NCBI GenBank assembly: GCA_017937505.1
Contig: JAGBDL010000021.1
Location: 1 to 32,935, forward strand
Direction: 5' to 3'
DNA: 32,935 nucleotides
Origin: Clostridia bacterium
GTDB taxonomy: Bacteria > Bacillota > Clostridia > Christensenellales > Aristaeellaceae
Positions 6,281 to 13,198 of this stretch are shown one piece after another (position 1 is the stretch's first letter; the number at the start of each line of letters is the position of its first letter). The position numbers were made by a program, and so were the translations under genes. A model generated the notes under the pieces. The model was not told the DNA's origin. It did no database searches and worked only from the letters and a program-made list of their open reading frames with translations.

Positions 6281-7245
6281 AAAAGCTGCTCATTGCCCTG
6301 CTTGTGCTCCTGTGCCTCGCGCCGGCCTTCGGCCTTTGCGAGGACGTGACCGTCATCCTTGACTATGTGCCCAACACCAACCACACCGGCATGTACATCG
6401 CCCTCCACAACGGCTACTACGCCGAGGAGGGCCTGAACGTGCAGATCATCGAGCCAACCGAGGGCGCGACCGCGACGCTCGTGGCCGTCGGCAAGGGCGA
6501 CTTCGGCATCAGCTATCAGGAGGAGGTCACCATGGCCATCGCCAGCAAGGATCCGCTGCCCATCCGCGCCATCGCCGCCGTCATCCAGCACAACACCTCC
6601 GGCTTCGCCACCGCGGCGAGCAAGAACATCACCTCCCCGGCGGACTTCGAGGGCAAGACCTATTCCAGCTGGGGCGGCCCGGGCGAGGCTGCGACGCTCC
6701 ACGCCGTCATGGACAGCATGGGCGCGGACTTCTCCAAGCTGAACATCGTTATCTCCGACGGCTCCGGCTTCGCCGCGCTGGAGAAGAACGTGGACGTCAT
6801 GTGGTTCTACGAGGCCTGGGACAACGTCAAGTGCCAGCTGAACGACTTTGCAATCAACTACATGGAGCTGCGCCAGTTCGACGAGCGTCTGGACTACTAC
6901 ACGCCCGTCATCATCACCAGCAACAGGATGATCGAGGAGAACCCCGAGACCGTGCGCAAGTTCCTGGCCGCCACCTCCCGCGGCTACGCCTACGCCATCG
7001 CCAACCCGGACGAGAGCGCGGCGATCCTGCAGCAGTACGCGCCGGATTACAGCCTGGAGATGCTGACCATCTCCCAGAACTACCTCGCGCCCAAGTACGC
7101 CGAGGACGCGCCGCGCTGGGGTGAGATGAAGGACGAGGTCTGGGACGGCTACACCGACCTGCTGGTGCAGTACGGCGTGCTGGATAGCGCCATCCCGGCC
7201 GAGACCTGCTACACCAACGAATTCCTCCCGGAGGCCGGCAAGTGA
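6277..7245 (+). CDS. thiY: NMT1/THI5-like substrate-binding protein of the thiamine-precursor importer (ThiY-like)
   Basis: A 322-residue exported solute-binding protein. Residues 1-21 are a signal peptide (KK then LLIALLVLLCLAPAFG). A Cys follows, but the residue before it is Leu, so a lipoprotein box is not canonical and the anchoring is unclear. The mature start VTVILDYVPNTNHTGMYIAL and YYAEEGLNV are typical of the NMT1/THI5 family, which binds the pyrimidine moiety of thiamine. Trp and Tyr residues such as SSWGGPGEAA and VMWFYEAWD would line the ligand cleft. It overlaps the genes on both sides by four bases within the TPP operon. The ligand is inferred from family plus riboswitch; formylaminopyrimidine or HMP are the candidates. 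Confidence 0.9.
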   Translation: MKKLLIALLVLLCLAPAFGLCEDVTVILDYVPNTNHTGMYIALHNGYYAEEGLNVQIIEPTEGATATLVAVGKGDFGISYQEEVTMAIASKDPLPIRAIAAVIQHNTSGFATAASKNITSPADFEGKTYSSWGGPGEAATLHAVMDSMGADFSKLNIVISDGSGFAALEKNVDVMWFYEAWDNVKCQLNDFAINYMELRQFDERLDYYTPVIITSNRMIEENPETVRKFLAATSRGYAYAIANPDESAAILQQYAPDYSLEMLTISQNYLAPKYAEDAPRWGEMKDEVWDGYTDLLVQYGVLDSAIPAETCYTNEFLPEAGK

Positions 7246-7979
7246 TCCCCAAGCTCGAGGTGCAGGGTCTCTCCTTCTCCTACGGCAGCAGGGAGGTCCT
7301 GCGCGATCTCTCCTTTTCCGTGATGCCGCAGGAGTTTGTGAGCATCCTGGGCGCGTCCGGCGGCGGCAAGTCGACCATCCTCAACCTGCTTTCCGGCAGC
7401 CTCACGCCGGACGCGGGCGAGATGCGGGTGGACGGCGCGCCGTTCACCGGCGTGAGCGGGCACTTCGCCTACATGCCCCAGAGCGACCTGCTCTTCTCCT
7501 GGCAGACGATCCTGGAGAACGTCTGCCTCTACGGCCGCATCCACGGCCGCTACAGGGAAGCGATTGAGGAAGCGAAGCCGCGCTTTGCCGAGTTCGGCCT
7601 GGCCGGCTGCGAGAGCCTGTATCCCGCCAGCCTGTCCGGCGGCATGCGCCAGCGCGCGGCCTTCCTGCGCACGTCGCTGTGCAGCGCGGACATCCTGCTG
7701 CTGGACGAGCCCTTCGGCGCGCTGGACGTGATCTCCCGCGGGGACATGCAGGAGTGGCTGCTCTCCATGCGCAAGCGTCTCTCCCGCACCGCGCTGCTGG
7801 TCACGCACGACGTGGACGAGGCGATCTACCTTTCGAACCGCATCCTGATCCTCGGCGGCAGCCCGGCGCACATCGTGCGCGAATTCACCATCGCCGAGCC
7901 GAACCGCACACGCGAATGGCTCTTTGACCAGGGCGCGCTGCGCGGGGAAATCTATCGCTGCATCAAGGGGGAAGGCTGA
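7242..7979 (+). CDS. thiZ: ABC transporter ATP-binding protein (ThiZ-like)
   Basis: A 245-residue cytosolic ATPase that powers the importer. The GTG at 7242 overlaps the ThiY stop as GTGA. Walker A GASGGGKST lies at residues 37-45, the Q-loop at YMPQSD, the signature LSGGMRQR near 128, Walker B ILLLDEPFGALD near 150, and the H-loop in LLVTHDVDEAIYL. This is the SsuB/TauB/ThiZ subfamily. With ThiX and ThiY it makes a complete importer. Its stop overlaps the start of the hydrolase gene by one base. Confidence 0.93.
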   Translation: MIPKLEVQGLSFSYGSREVLRDLSFSVMPQEFVSILGASGGGKSTILNLLSGSLTPDAGEMRVDGAPFTGVSGHFAYMPQSDLLFSWQTILENVCLYGRIHGRYREAIEEAKPRFAEFGLAGCESLYPASLSGGMRQRAAFLRTSLCSADILLLDEPFGALDVISRGDMQEWLLSMRKRLSRTALLVTHDVDEAIYLSNRILILGGSPAHIVREFTIAEPNRTREWLFDQGALRGEIYRCIKGEG

Positions 7980-8698
7980 TGATCGTCTACGACGCGCACG
8001 CCCACGCGGGCGACGCGCAGGAGCTGGCGCTGCGCCAGCAGCTGGACATCCGCACGATGCTCTCCTGCGGCAGCATAGAACAGGCCGCGCAGGGGCAGGC
8101 GCTTGCGGCAGAGTATCCCGTCCTCACGCTGACCGTGGGCGCGCACCCGTGGCACGCCGACGCGGTCAGCCTGAACGACCTGCTCCCCTTCATGGAACGC
8201 GCCGCGCTCGTGGGCGAGATCGGGCTGGACAGCGTCTGGTGCGACACGCCGATGGACGCGCAGCGCAGGGCGTTTGCCGCGCAGCTTGACTGGGCCGCCG
8301 CGCACGGTAAGGGCGTCGTGCTGCACACCAAGGGCTGCGAGGACGAGATTGCCCGGGCCGTGGAGGGCTTTCCCCATCCGGTGATCGTGCACTGGTACTC
8401 GGGCGGCCCGGACGCGCTTGACCGCTTTCTCGCGCAGGGCTGCTATTTCACCATCGGCCCGGACGTGGCGCACAATCCCTGTGTGCAGGCCGTCGCGCGT
8501 CAGGCGGCGGACGAGCGCATCCTCTTTGAGACGGACGGCATGAGCGCCGTGCGCTGGGCGCTGGGCGACGTGCCGACAGCGCAGCTGCCGGACGTGCTCG
8601 CATCCTCCGTGCGCACCGCGGCGGCGCTGCGCGGACAATCCGCGGAAGATATCGTCAAGAACGCAAACGGGAGCTTCTGCCGGCTGCTCAGCCGGTAA
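7979..8698 (+). CDS. TatD-family metal-dependent hydrolase, last gene of the TPP operon
   Basis: A 239-residue amidohydrolase-superfamily protein. Metal ligands of the TatD type are visible: HAH at residues 7-9, Glu in LVGEIGLD near 80, His in VVLHTKG near 115, His in VIVHWYSGG near 138, and Asp in FETDGMS near 181. TatD enzymes are nucleases or phosphoesterases/deacylases. This one is short and divergent. The TGATG overlap with thiZ makes it part of the TPP-controlled operon, so a role in processing an imported thiamine degradation product is a reasonable guess, but the sequence does not prove it. A general TatD nuclease carried along is the alternative. Confidence 0.82.
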   Translation: MIVYDAHAHAGDAQELALRQQLDIRTMLSCGSIEQAAQGQALAAEYPVLTLTVGAHPWHADAVSLNDLLPFMERAALVGEIGLDSVWCDTPMDAQRRAFAAQLDWAAAHGKGVVLHTKGCEDEIARAVEGFPHPVIVHWYSGGPDALDRFLAQGCYFTIGPDVAHNPCVQAVARQAADERILFETDGMSAVRWALGDVPTAQLPDVLASSVRTAAALRGQSAEDIVKNANGSFCRLLSR

Positions 8699-8714
8699 AA
8701 GCCCCCGCTTTTTT
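8697..8714 (+). terminator. Weak terminator after the TPP operon
   Basis: AAAAGC-CCCC-GCTTTT followed by more T. The stem is short. A second stem CCGGCT/AGCCGG lies at the end of the hydrolase gene. Confidence 0.45.
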
Positions 8715-8719
8715 CTGTG

Positions 8720-9217
8720 TCATTTCAGCTCATTGCCGGCCAGGCAGCCCACGGACGAGTCGGCCGTCTGCACATAGCAGAAATCGCCGCTCGTGCCGAT
8801 GACCGTCACCGTCTCGCCGACCATGAGCATTGTCACCGCGTCGTAGGAATTGGACGGCCTGTCGCGCAGCACGACGGACTGTGTGCCGTACGGCGAGGCC
8901 ACCTGGCGGCTCTCCCGTGCGTCCACGCTGCTGCCGCTCTTCAGGTACTGCGTCATCATGTAGCCCGTCACGGCATTGTGACCGCCGCCGATTTTCACCT
9001 GCGACCAGCCGTCGCCCGCGTCGGACAGAATCTCCACCCGCGTGCCGCTGACAAACTTGCCCATCGCCTGCGCATCCCGGCTAGGCGCGCTGCGCAGGTT
9101 CAGCCGGCTCCCCGGATCGCTGCCGTTGTCAATGACCGCGCTCTGCGCCAGCGCCAGCGCCGGCAGCAGCGCAAGCATCGCGCAGGCAAGCGCCATGCGC
9201 CTGATGTTCTTCCTCAT
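8720..9217 (-). CDS. Secreted protein with two bacterial SH3 domains
   Basis: A 165-residue exported protein. The ATG at 9217 opens a signal peptide (MRKNIRRMALACAML...ALALAQ) and follows GGGGTGAGAG. An in-frame ATG at 9277 would put 20 charged residues before the signal and is less likely. SH3b unit one covers about residues 35-90 (GSRLNLRSAPSRDAQAMGKF, then GWSQVKIG and TGYMMTQYL). Unit two covers about 108-165 (VVLRDRPSNSYDAVTMLMVG to the end). Such units bind cell-wall peptides. No catalytic domain is present, so it is probably a wall-associated adaptor. It converges with the TPP operon. Confidence 0.85.
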   Translation of the reverse strand: MRKNIRRMALACAMLALLPALALAQSAVIDNGSDPGSRLNLRSAPSRDAQAMGKFVSGTRVEILSDAGDGWSQVKIGGGHNAVTGYMMTQYLKSGSSVDARESRQVASPYGTQSVVLRDRPSNSYDAVTMLMVGETVTVIGTSGDFCYVQTADSSVGCLAGNELK

Positions 9218-9385
9218 GCTCTCACCCCGTCCCGTCGTCCGCCCCAAAGGGCTCTGGGAAGACCTTTCCATATTCACCCATAAAGACGTTCAAGCGGCCG
9301 CATTCCTTCCCGGAAAACGCAGAATAAATCCTCTTTTCTGTCTTCTGTATTCTACCACGGAATGCGCGCAAAGCCAAAGAGAATC

Positions 9386-9415
9386 TTGACAAATTCTTTA
9401 CTTTTTTGGCATTAT
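9386..9415 (+). promoter_or_regulatory. Upstream promoter of the metallo-hydrolase gene
   Basis: Consensus TTGACA (9386-9391), 18-base spacer, CATTAT (9410-9415). Confidence 0.65.
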
Positions 9416-9461
9416 GAGGTCTTGCATGAACAATAATTGAACTTTCGTGGATTTTGACGGG

Positions 9462-9490
9462 TTTACTGACCGATTGTTTTCGGATATACT
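9462..9490 (+). promoter_or_regulatory. Downstream promoter of the metallo-hydrolase gene
   Basis: TTTACT (9462-9467), 17-base spacer, TATACT (9485-9490). The gap 9218-9550 otherwise holds no gene. Confidence 0.6.
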
Positions 9491-9550
9491 ATGCTTATTC
9501 GTTCAGACTTCGAGGCGCCGCGCCGATGCGTGCGCATGCAGGAGGTACAC

Positions 9551-10642
9551 ATGAAGCTCTATCTGACAGGAGAGCCCTGTAACCAGCAGCGCCACTGTTA
9601 TTTTGTTCAGGGCAATCAAGTATCGTTCATCGTGGACTGCGGCTATCAGCGTTGCTATGCCGGCGACGAGCTGCCCCATCTGACGCCCGAGCAGATCCGT
9701 TCAGCGCGGTACCTCTTTCTGACCCACTCGCATGAAAACCAGTCCGGCGCGCTCGAGCACCTGTACAACATGGGCTTTCACGGCCGTGTCGTCACCACGA
9801 CGGAGACCGCCCGCCAGCTCACCGCGCCGATCGATCAGCCGGTCATCCTCGAGGGCCTGTGCCTGCCCTATGCCAGGGCGGAGCTGCCCGGCGGCATCTC
9901 GCTCATCTGGGGCCGCAGCGGCCACTGCTCCGGCAGCGCCTGGTTCTCCATCAGCGAGGGCGGCCGCACCATCTTCTTCTCCGGCGATTACTACACCTCC
10001 GCGCGCGTGCACATGGCCGATCCCATCGTGGGCATCAAGGCCGACCTGGCCGTGCTGGACTGCGACTACGGCCATCAGGCGGGCAGCAATGCGCGCGCCG
10101 ATCACGTCGACGCGCTGATGGGCCTGATCCGCGAGGCGCTGGACGACGGCCGTCCGGTGCTGCTGCCCGTGCCCAAGTACGGCCGCGGCCTGGGCATCCT
10201 CACGCACATCACCGAGCGCCTGCCCGACGCCTGCATCTTCGGCGACGAGCACTTCATCAACGAGATCAACCACCTGGACGCGACCGCCATGTGGGTCAAG
10301 CCCAGCGCGCTGGACATGCTGGCCGGCGTGCTCGTGCGCCCGTATCCGGACTTCGTGGCGCTGGGCGTGTACTTCCTCAGCGACCCGCAGCTTGACGCGC
10401 CCGCCAGCCAGCATCTGGCGGACGAGCTGCTCACATACGGCACGCGCGTGATCTTCACCGGCACCGTCGAGCCGCAGACCTATGCCGCGCTGATGCTGCG
10501 CGCCGGCACCGCGCAGAAGGTGCGCTACGGCGTGCACTGCACGCAGGACGACATGCTGCGCATCGCCGCCCAGAATGATTTCGGCAGGATCATCGCCTAT
10601 CGCTCCGACTATGAGCCGACACAGAGCGTTTACAACGTGTAA
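9551..10642 (+). CDS. Metallo-beta-lactamase/beta-CASP-like hydrolase with altered metal motif
   Basis: A 363-residue predicted cytosolic protein. The ATG at 9551 follows AGGAGG by five bases; an earlier in-frame ATG at 9491 has no ribosome site. The MBL pattern is visible: LFLTHSHENQSGALEHL (residues about 55-71), SGHCSGSAW with His125, and FFSGDYYTS with Asp146. Later blocks PVLLPVPKYGRGLGIL and YGVHCTQDD match the layout of beta-CASP RNases. In the first motif the usual HxHxDH reads H59-S-H61-E-N63-Q64, so the Asp and last His of the second metal site are Asn and Gln. It may bind one metal or be a non-nuclease relative. It has two promoters of its own and a strong terminator. Confidence 0.82.
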   Translation: MKLYLTGEPCNQQRHCYFVQGNQVSFIVDCGYQRCYAGDELPHLTPEQIRSARYLFLTHSHENQSGALEHLYNMGFHGRVVTTTETARQLTAPIDQPVILEGLCLPYARAELPGGISLIWGRSGHCSGSAWFSISEGGRTIFFSGDYYTSARVHMADPIVGIKADLAVLDCDYGHQAGSNARADHVDALMGLIREALDDGRPVLLPVPKYGRGLGILTHITERLPDACIFGDEHFINEINHLDATAMWVKPSALDMLAGVLVRPYPDFVALGVYFLSDPQLDAPASQHLADELLTYGTRVIFTGTVEPQTYAALMLRAGTAQKVRYGVHCTQDDMLRIAAQNDFGRIIAYRSDYEPTQSVYNV

Positions 10643-10702
10643 TGAGCGCTGCGCCGTTTTGCCCGGCACCGACGCTTTGACGTCATGTCCCATCGCTGTA
10701 CA

Positions 10703-10740
10703 AAAGCCCATGCTTTGGCCTGCAAAGCATGGGCTTTGTT
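10703..10740. terminator. Bidirectional terminator between convergent genes
   Basis: AAAGCCCATGCTTT and AAAGCATGGGCTTT form a perfect 14-bp stem with a 7-base loop (10703-10737). A- and T-runs lie at its ends. Confidence 0.85.
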
Positions 10741-10772
10741 ATGCTCCGGGCTCTTTTCCCGTTTGAGCGCAA

Positions 10773-11189
10773 TCAGTCTCTGCAATCAGCCAGACACTTG
10801 ATCAGGCACGCAGAGCTGGCAAACAGCAGCGCGAAGAAGAACAGCAGCAGACCCACCAGGATCGCGCCGATCACAGAGGCCGCCGCGACGTCGATCAGCA
10901 GCAGAACCAGCGCAAACAGGATGGCGCCCAGCGCGCCGGCCACCAGCGCACGCAGATTGGTGCACAGGCAGGCGCACGCCTCTTTTCTGCCTACCAAAGC
11001 CATGGAAAGGATCAGCACGGCCAGGTAGACGACGGCAATGATGAACGCCGCCCAGAGGAACGTTGTGCTCACGGTGAGCACGCCCGTGATTCGCAGAAAT
11101 GCCGCGATCACACCGATGAGCAGGCTGGCGATCAGCGCGGTCAGGTTGCAGCGGCACCGGCAATTGCAGTTGCAGTCAAGCATTGACAT
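10773..11189 (-). CDS. Four-span membrane protein with a Cys-x-Cys N-terminus, unknown function
   Basis: I do not recognise a named family. The ATG at 11189 is chosen because GGGGAGGTGG precedes it; an ATG six codons upstream lies before that site. The 138-residue product opens with DCNCNCRCRCN, five Cys alternating with polar residues. Four hydrophobic spans follow, at about 16-36, 43-66, 83-105 and 107-127. The loop after span two holds EACACLCTN, and the C-terminus has SSACLIKCLADC. Eleven Cys in a membrane protein of this size suggests metal or thiol chemistry at the cytosolic face, which is inference. It lies between convergent and tandem neighbours and looks monocistronic. The coding call is strong; the function is open. 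Confidence 0.75.
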   Translation of the reverse strand: MSMLDCNCNCRCRCNLTALIASLLIGVIAAFLRITGVLTVSTTFLWAAFIIAVVYLAVLILSMALVGRKEACACLCTNLRALVAGALGAILFALVLLLIDVAAASVIGAILVGLLLFFFALLFASSACLIKCLADCRD

Positions 11190-11306
11190 GGATTTCCACC
11201 TCCCCATGACAGCCTATGTGCCGGGAGGCGGAGCGGTGCGCGATTCTGACGCACCTTGATACGCCCCTTGTTCAGCGACCATGAAATCCGAAAACCTCAA
11301 TCGGTA

Positions 11307-11675
11307 TCAGTGCAGCGCCTTCCCCAGCGCATCGACAAGCTCATTGGAAGGCGAATTGTTCTTTCTCTTGTAATCCATTCCCCAGTCAAACATGGCACTC
11401 AGAATGGGCTTCAGGCTCTCGCCGGTCTCCGTCAGCGTATATTCGACGCGGGGCGGCACCTCCGCATAGGCCTTGCGGGTCAGAAGACCATTGGCCTCCA
11501 TGTCCCGAAGATTGGCCGTCAGCACCTTCTGGGAGATGCCGGTCAGGGATTTCTTGAGCTCGCCAAAGCGCTTTGTGCCGGTGAACAGATCGCGCAGGAT
11601 GAGCACCTTCCAGCGATCGGAAATCAGCGTGAGTGTGATCTCAACCGGACAGATCGGAAGCTCCTTCTTCTCCAT
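11307..11675 (-). CDS. HxlR-family transcriptional regulator
   Basis: A 122-residue winged-helix regulator. The ATG at 11675 follows AAGGAGGGG; longer frames start before that site. The HxlR fingerprint is complete: ICPVEITLTLISDRWKVLILRDL, then GTKRFGELKKSLTGISQKVLTANLRDMEANGLLTR, and VEYTLTETGESL. Cys9 stands at the position that in YodB/CatR/HypR-type members senses quinones, aldehydes or disulfide stress. It has a near-consensus promoter with palindromes at the start site, so autoregulation is likely. It is divergent from the PPOX-macrodomain-SirTM genes and is the natural candidate for their regulator. The sensing role is by family analogy. Confidence 0.92.
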   Translation of the reverse strand: MEKKELPICPVEITLTLISDRWKVLILRDLFTGTKRFGELKKSLTGISQKVLTANLRDMEANGLLTRKAYAEVPPRVEYTLTETGESLKPILSAMFDWGMDYKRKNNSPSNELVDALGKALH

Positions 11676-11701
11676 ACAAACCCCTCCTTGAGTGTCGATA
11701 C

Positions 11702-11731
11702 GAAACTTAGTTTCTGAACGCATCTAAGCGT
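11702..11731. promoter_or_regulatory. Candidate HxlR autoregulatory operator
   Basis: GAAACT-T-AGTTTC (11702-11714) is a perfect 13-bp palindrome, and ACGC-ATCTAA-GCGT (11718-11731) is a second dyad. Both lie at the predicted start region of the HxlR transcript. Confidence 0.5.
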
Positions 11732-11760
11732 ATTATACCGAGCAGCGATTTGTTCGTCAA
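11732..11760 (-). promoter_or_regulatory. Promoter of the HxlR gene
   Basis: Minus strand TTGACG (11760-11755), 17-base spacer, consensus TATAAT (11737-11732). Confidence 0.9.
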
Positions 11761-11837
11761 TGGGGTGAAAAAAAGGGTTCCTCATGATTCTCAAAAGCCC
11801 TTGATATACAAAATTGTATCCAAAAGGAAACCGTCCA

Positions 11838-11907
11838 ATGGTTACCATCCGGTGACCATACCACAAAAAAGTGCGTGCTTGTAAGGTTTTTTCTGCGGTG
11901 GTAATCT
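11838..11907 (+). promoter_or_regulatory. Promoter/operator module, copy 1 (upstream of PPOX gene)
   Basis: Contains ATGGTTACCAT and GTGACCAT, so two GGTNACC half-sites 11 bases apart, then CCAC-A6-GTGCGT and an extended -10 TGG-TAATCT (11899-11907). A matching module lies at 12459-12529. It could be an operator for the adjacent HxlR protein. The stem formed by the two half-sites could also fold in RNA. Confidence 0.6.
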
Positions 11908-11975
11908 GTCATCGCAGGCAGGAAAGACAAGGTGAGCCGCAAGACCTGCGCAAGAAAAGCATTGGAGGTATCCCT

Positions 11976-12377
11976 ATGAATGAAGTCGTGAAGTTCCTTT
12001 CCGAAAATCCCGTGCAGTATCTGGCCACGGTTGGCCGTGATGGCAAGGCCAAGTGCCGCCCCTTCATGTTCGCCGGCGAGATGGACGGCAAGCTCTGGTT
12101 CTGCACCAACAACCGGAAGGACGTGTACAAGGATCTGCAGGCGAATCCGTATACCGAGGTCTGCGTATCCAGCCCGGACTATGCGTGGATTCGCCTGAAT
12201 GGCAAGGCGGTGTTTGAAAACAACAGGGCGGTCAAGGAGATGTGCATCGCCAACCCCATCGTGAAGGGGCAGTATCAGACGGCGGACAACCCGATCTTCG
12301 AGGTGTTCTATCTGGACGGCGCGAAGGCCGTGATCGCCGATTTCTCCGGCAACCCGCCGAAGAGCTACACGCTGTAA
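11976..12377 (+). CDS. Pyridoxamine 5'-phosphate oxidase-family flavin-binding protein
   Basis: A 133-residue split-barrel protein. The ATG at 11976 follows TTGGAGG at seven bases. The opening MNEVVKFLSENPVQYLATVGRDGKAKCRPFMF and LWFCTNNRKDVYKDLQANP are characteristic of the single-domain PPOX branch that binds FMN or F420-like cofactors and often acts as a reductase or flavin carrier. True PdxH is longer and has other motifs, so vitamin B6 oxidation is unlikely. It lies behind promoter module copy 1 and ahead of module copy 2, whose hairpin plus T6 probably also ends this transcript. Confidence 0.88.
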   Translation: MNEVVKFLSENPVQYLATVGRDGKAKCRPFMFAGEMDGKLWFCTNNRKDVYKDLQANPYTEVCVSSPDYAWIRLNGKAVFENNRAVKEMCIANPIVKGQYQTADNPIFEVFYLDGAKAVIADFSGNPPKSYTL

Positions 12378-12458
12378 CAGCCTCAGCATCCCCTTTCGGG
12401 AGTCGTTCAGCTTTCTCTGACGCACGGATCAGGTGCGGCAGGAGCACGACGAAGCGGC

Positions 12459-12529
12459 ATGGTTACCATGAAGTGACCATGCCACTTTTTTGTGCGTACT
12501 TCCGCAAACGCACCCTCTGCGGTATAATC
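12459..12529 (+). promoter_or_regulatory. Promoter/operator module, copy 2 (terminator plus promoter of the PPOX-ferredoxin operon)
   Basis: ATGGTTACCAT and GTGACCAT recur with the same 11-base phasing, then CCAC-T6-GTGCGT and CTGCGG-TATAAT (TATAAT at 12523-12528). Bases 12459-12480 fold as a hairpin directly before the T-run, so this copy also resembles a terminator for the upstream gene. No good -35 is seen, which fits a regulated promoter. Confidence 0.6.
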
Positions 12530-12559
12530 CAAATATGAAATCATCGGGAGGCGTTTGCC

Positions 12560-13180
12560 ATGACCACAGCTGAAATTCTCACCGTGCTGCAAAGGGAGAT
12601 TCACACGACCGTCTTTGCGACGGTGGACGACGACGGTCTGCCGCAGACCTGTGTCATCGACCTGATGCTTGCAGACGATCACGGCCTGTACTTCCTCACG
12701 GCAAAGGGAAAGTCCTTCTACCGCCGCTTGATGGCGAAGCCGTTTGTCGCGCTCAGCGGCACGAAGGGTGCGGACACGCTCAGCAGCATCGCCATCTCCG
12801 TGCGCGGACGGGTGCGCTGCATCGGCAGGGAACGCCTGGACGAAATCTTTGAGAAGAATCCATACATGGCCAAGATTTATCCCACGCCGGAGAGCCGTGA
12901 GGCGCTCGTCGTCTTTCAGCTGTTTCAGGGGGAGGGCGAATACTTCGATCTCTCCCGGCTTCCGCCGTTTCGCCAGCGCTTCAGCCTGGGCGGCGAAGTG
13001 CTACAGGAGCACGCCTACCGCATCGCGGCGGAAAGGTGCATCGGCTGCACAAGCTGCCTGAGCGTCTGCCCGACGGGCTGCATCAGCAGCATCACGCCCA
13101 GAGCCATCGACGCCAGCCATTGCCTGCACTGCGGCAACTGCCTGAGCGCGTGTCCCACGCACGCCGTCGAAAGAACGTGA
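12560..13180 (+). CDS. PPOX-family flavin domain fused to a 2x[4Fe-4S] ferredoxin domain
   Basis: A 206-residue fusion. The ATG at 12560 follows CGGGAGGCG. Residues 1-145 are a PPOX split barrel (TTVFATVDDDGLPQTCVID, LYFLTAKGKSFYRRLM). Residues about 153-204 are a bacterial ferredoxin with two cluster motifs: Cys160, 163, 166 and 170, then Cys188, 191, 194 and 198, each ending in CP. The protein can therefore pass electrons between iron-sulfur clusters and a flavin. It is cytosolic. It opens the operon with the macrodomain and SirTM genes, nine bases before the next frame, under promoter module copy 2. The partner and substrate are unknown. Confidence 0.9.
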   Translation: MTTAEILTVLQREIHTTVFATVDDDGLPQTCVIDLMLADDHGLYFLTAKGKSFYRRLMAKPFVALSGTKGADTLSSIAISVRGRVRCIGRERLDEIFEKNPYMAKIYPTPESREALVVFQLFQGEGEYFDLSRLPPFRQRFSLGGEVLQEHAYRIAAERCIGCTSCLSVCPTGCISSITPRAIDASHCLHCGNCLSACPTHAVERT

Positions 13181-13198
13181 GGGAAGGGAGTGCTGACC

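Noticed and set aside
5525..7979. Taurine or nitrate importer
   Set aside because: The permease and ATPase are of that superfamily, but the TPP riboswitch and the NMT1/THI5-like binding protein point to a thiamine precursor.
11976..12377. PdxH, vitamin B6 biosynthesis
   Set aside because: It is only 133 residues and lacks PdxH-specific motifs; it fits the small flavin-binding PPOX branch.
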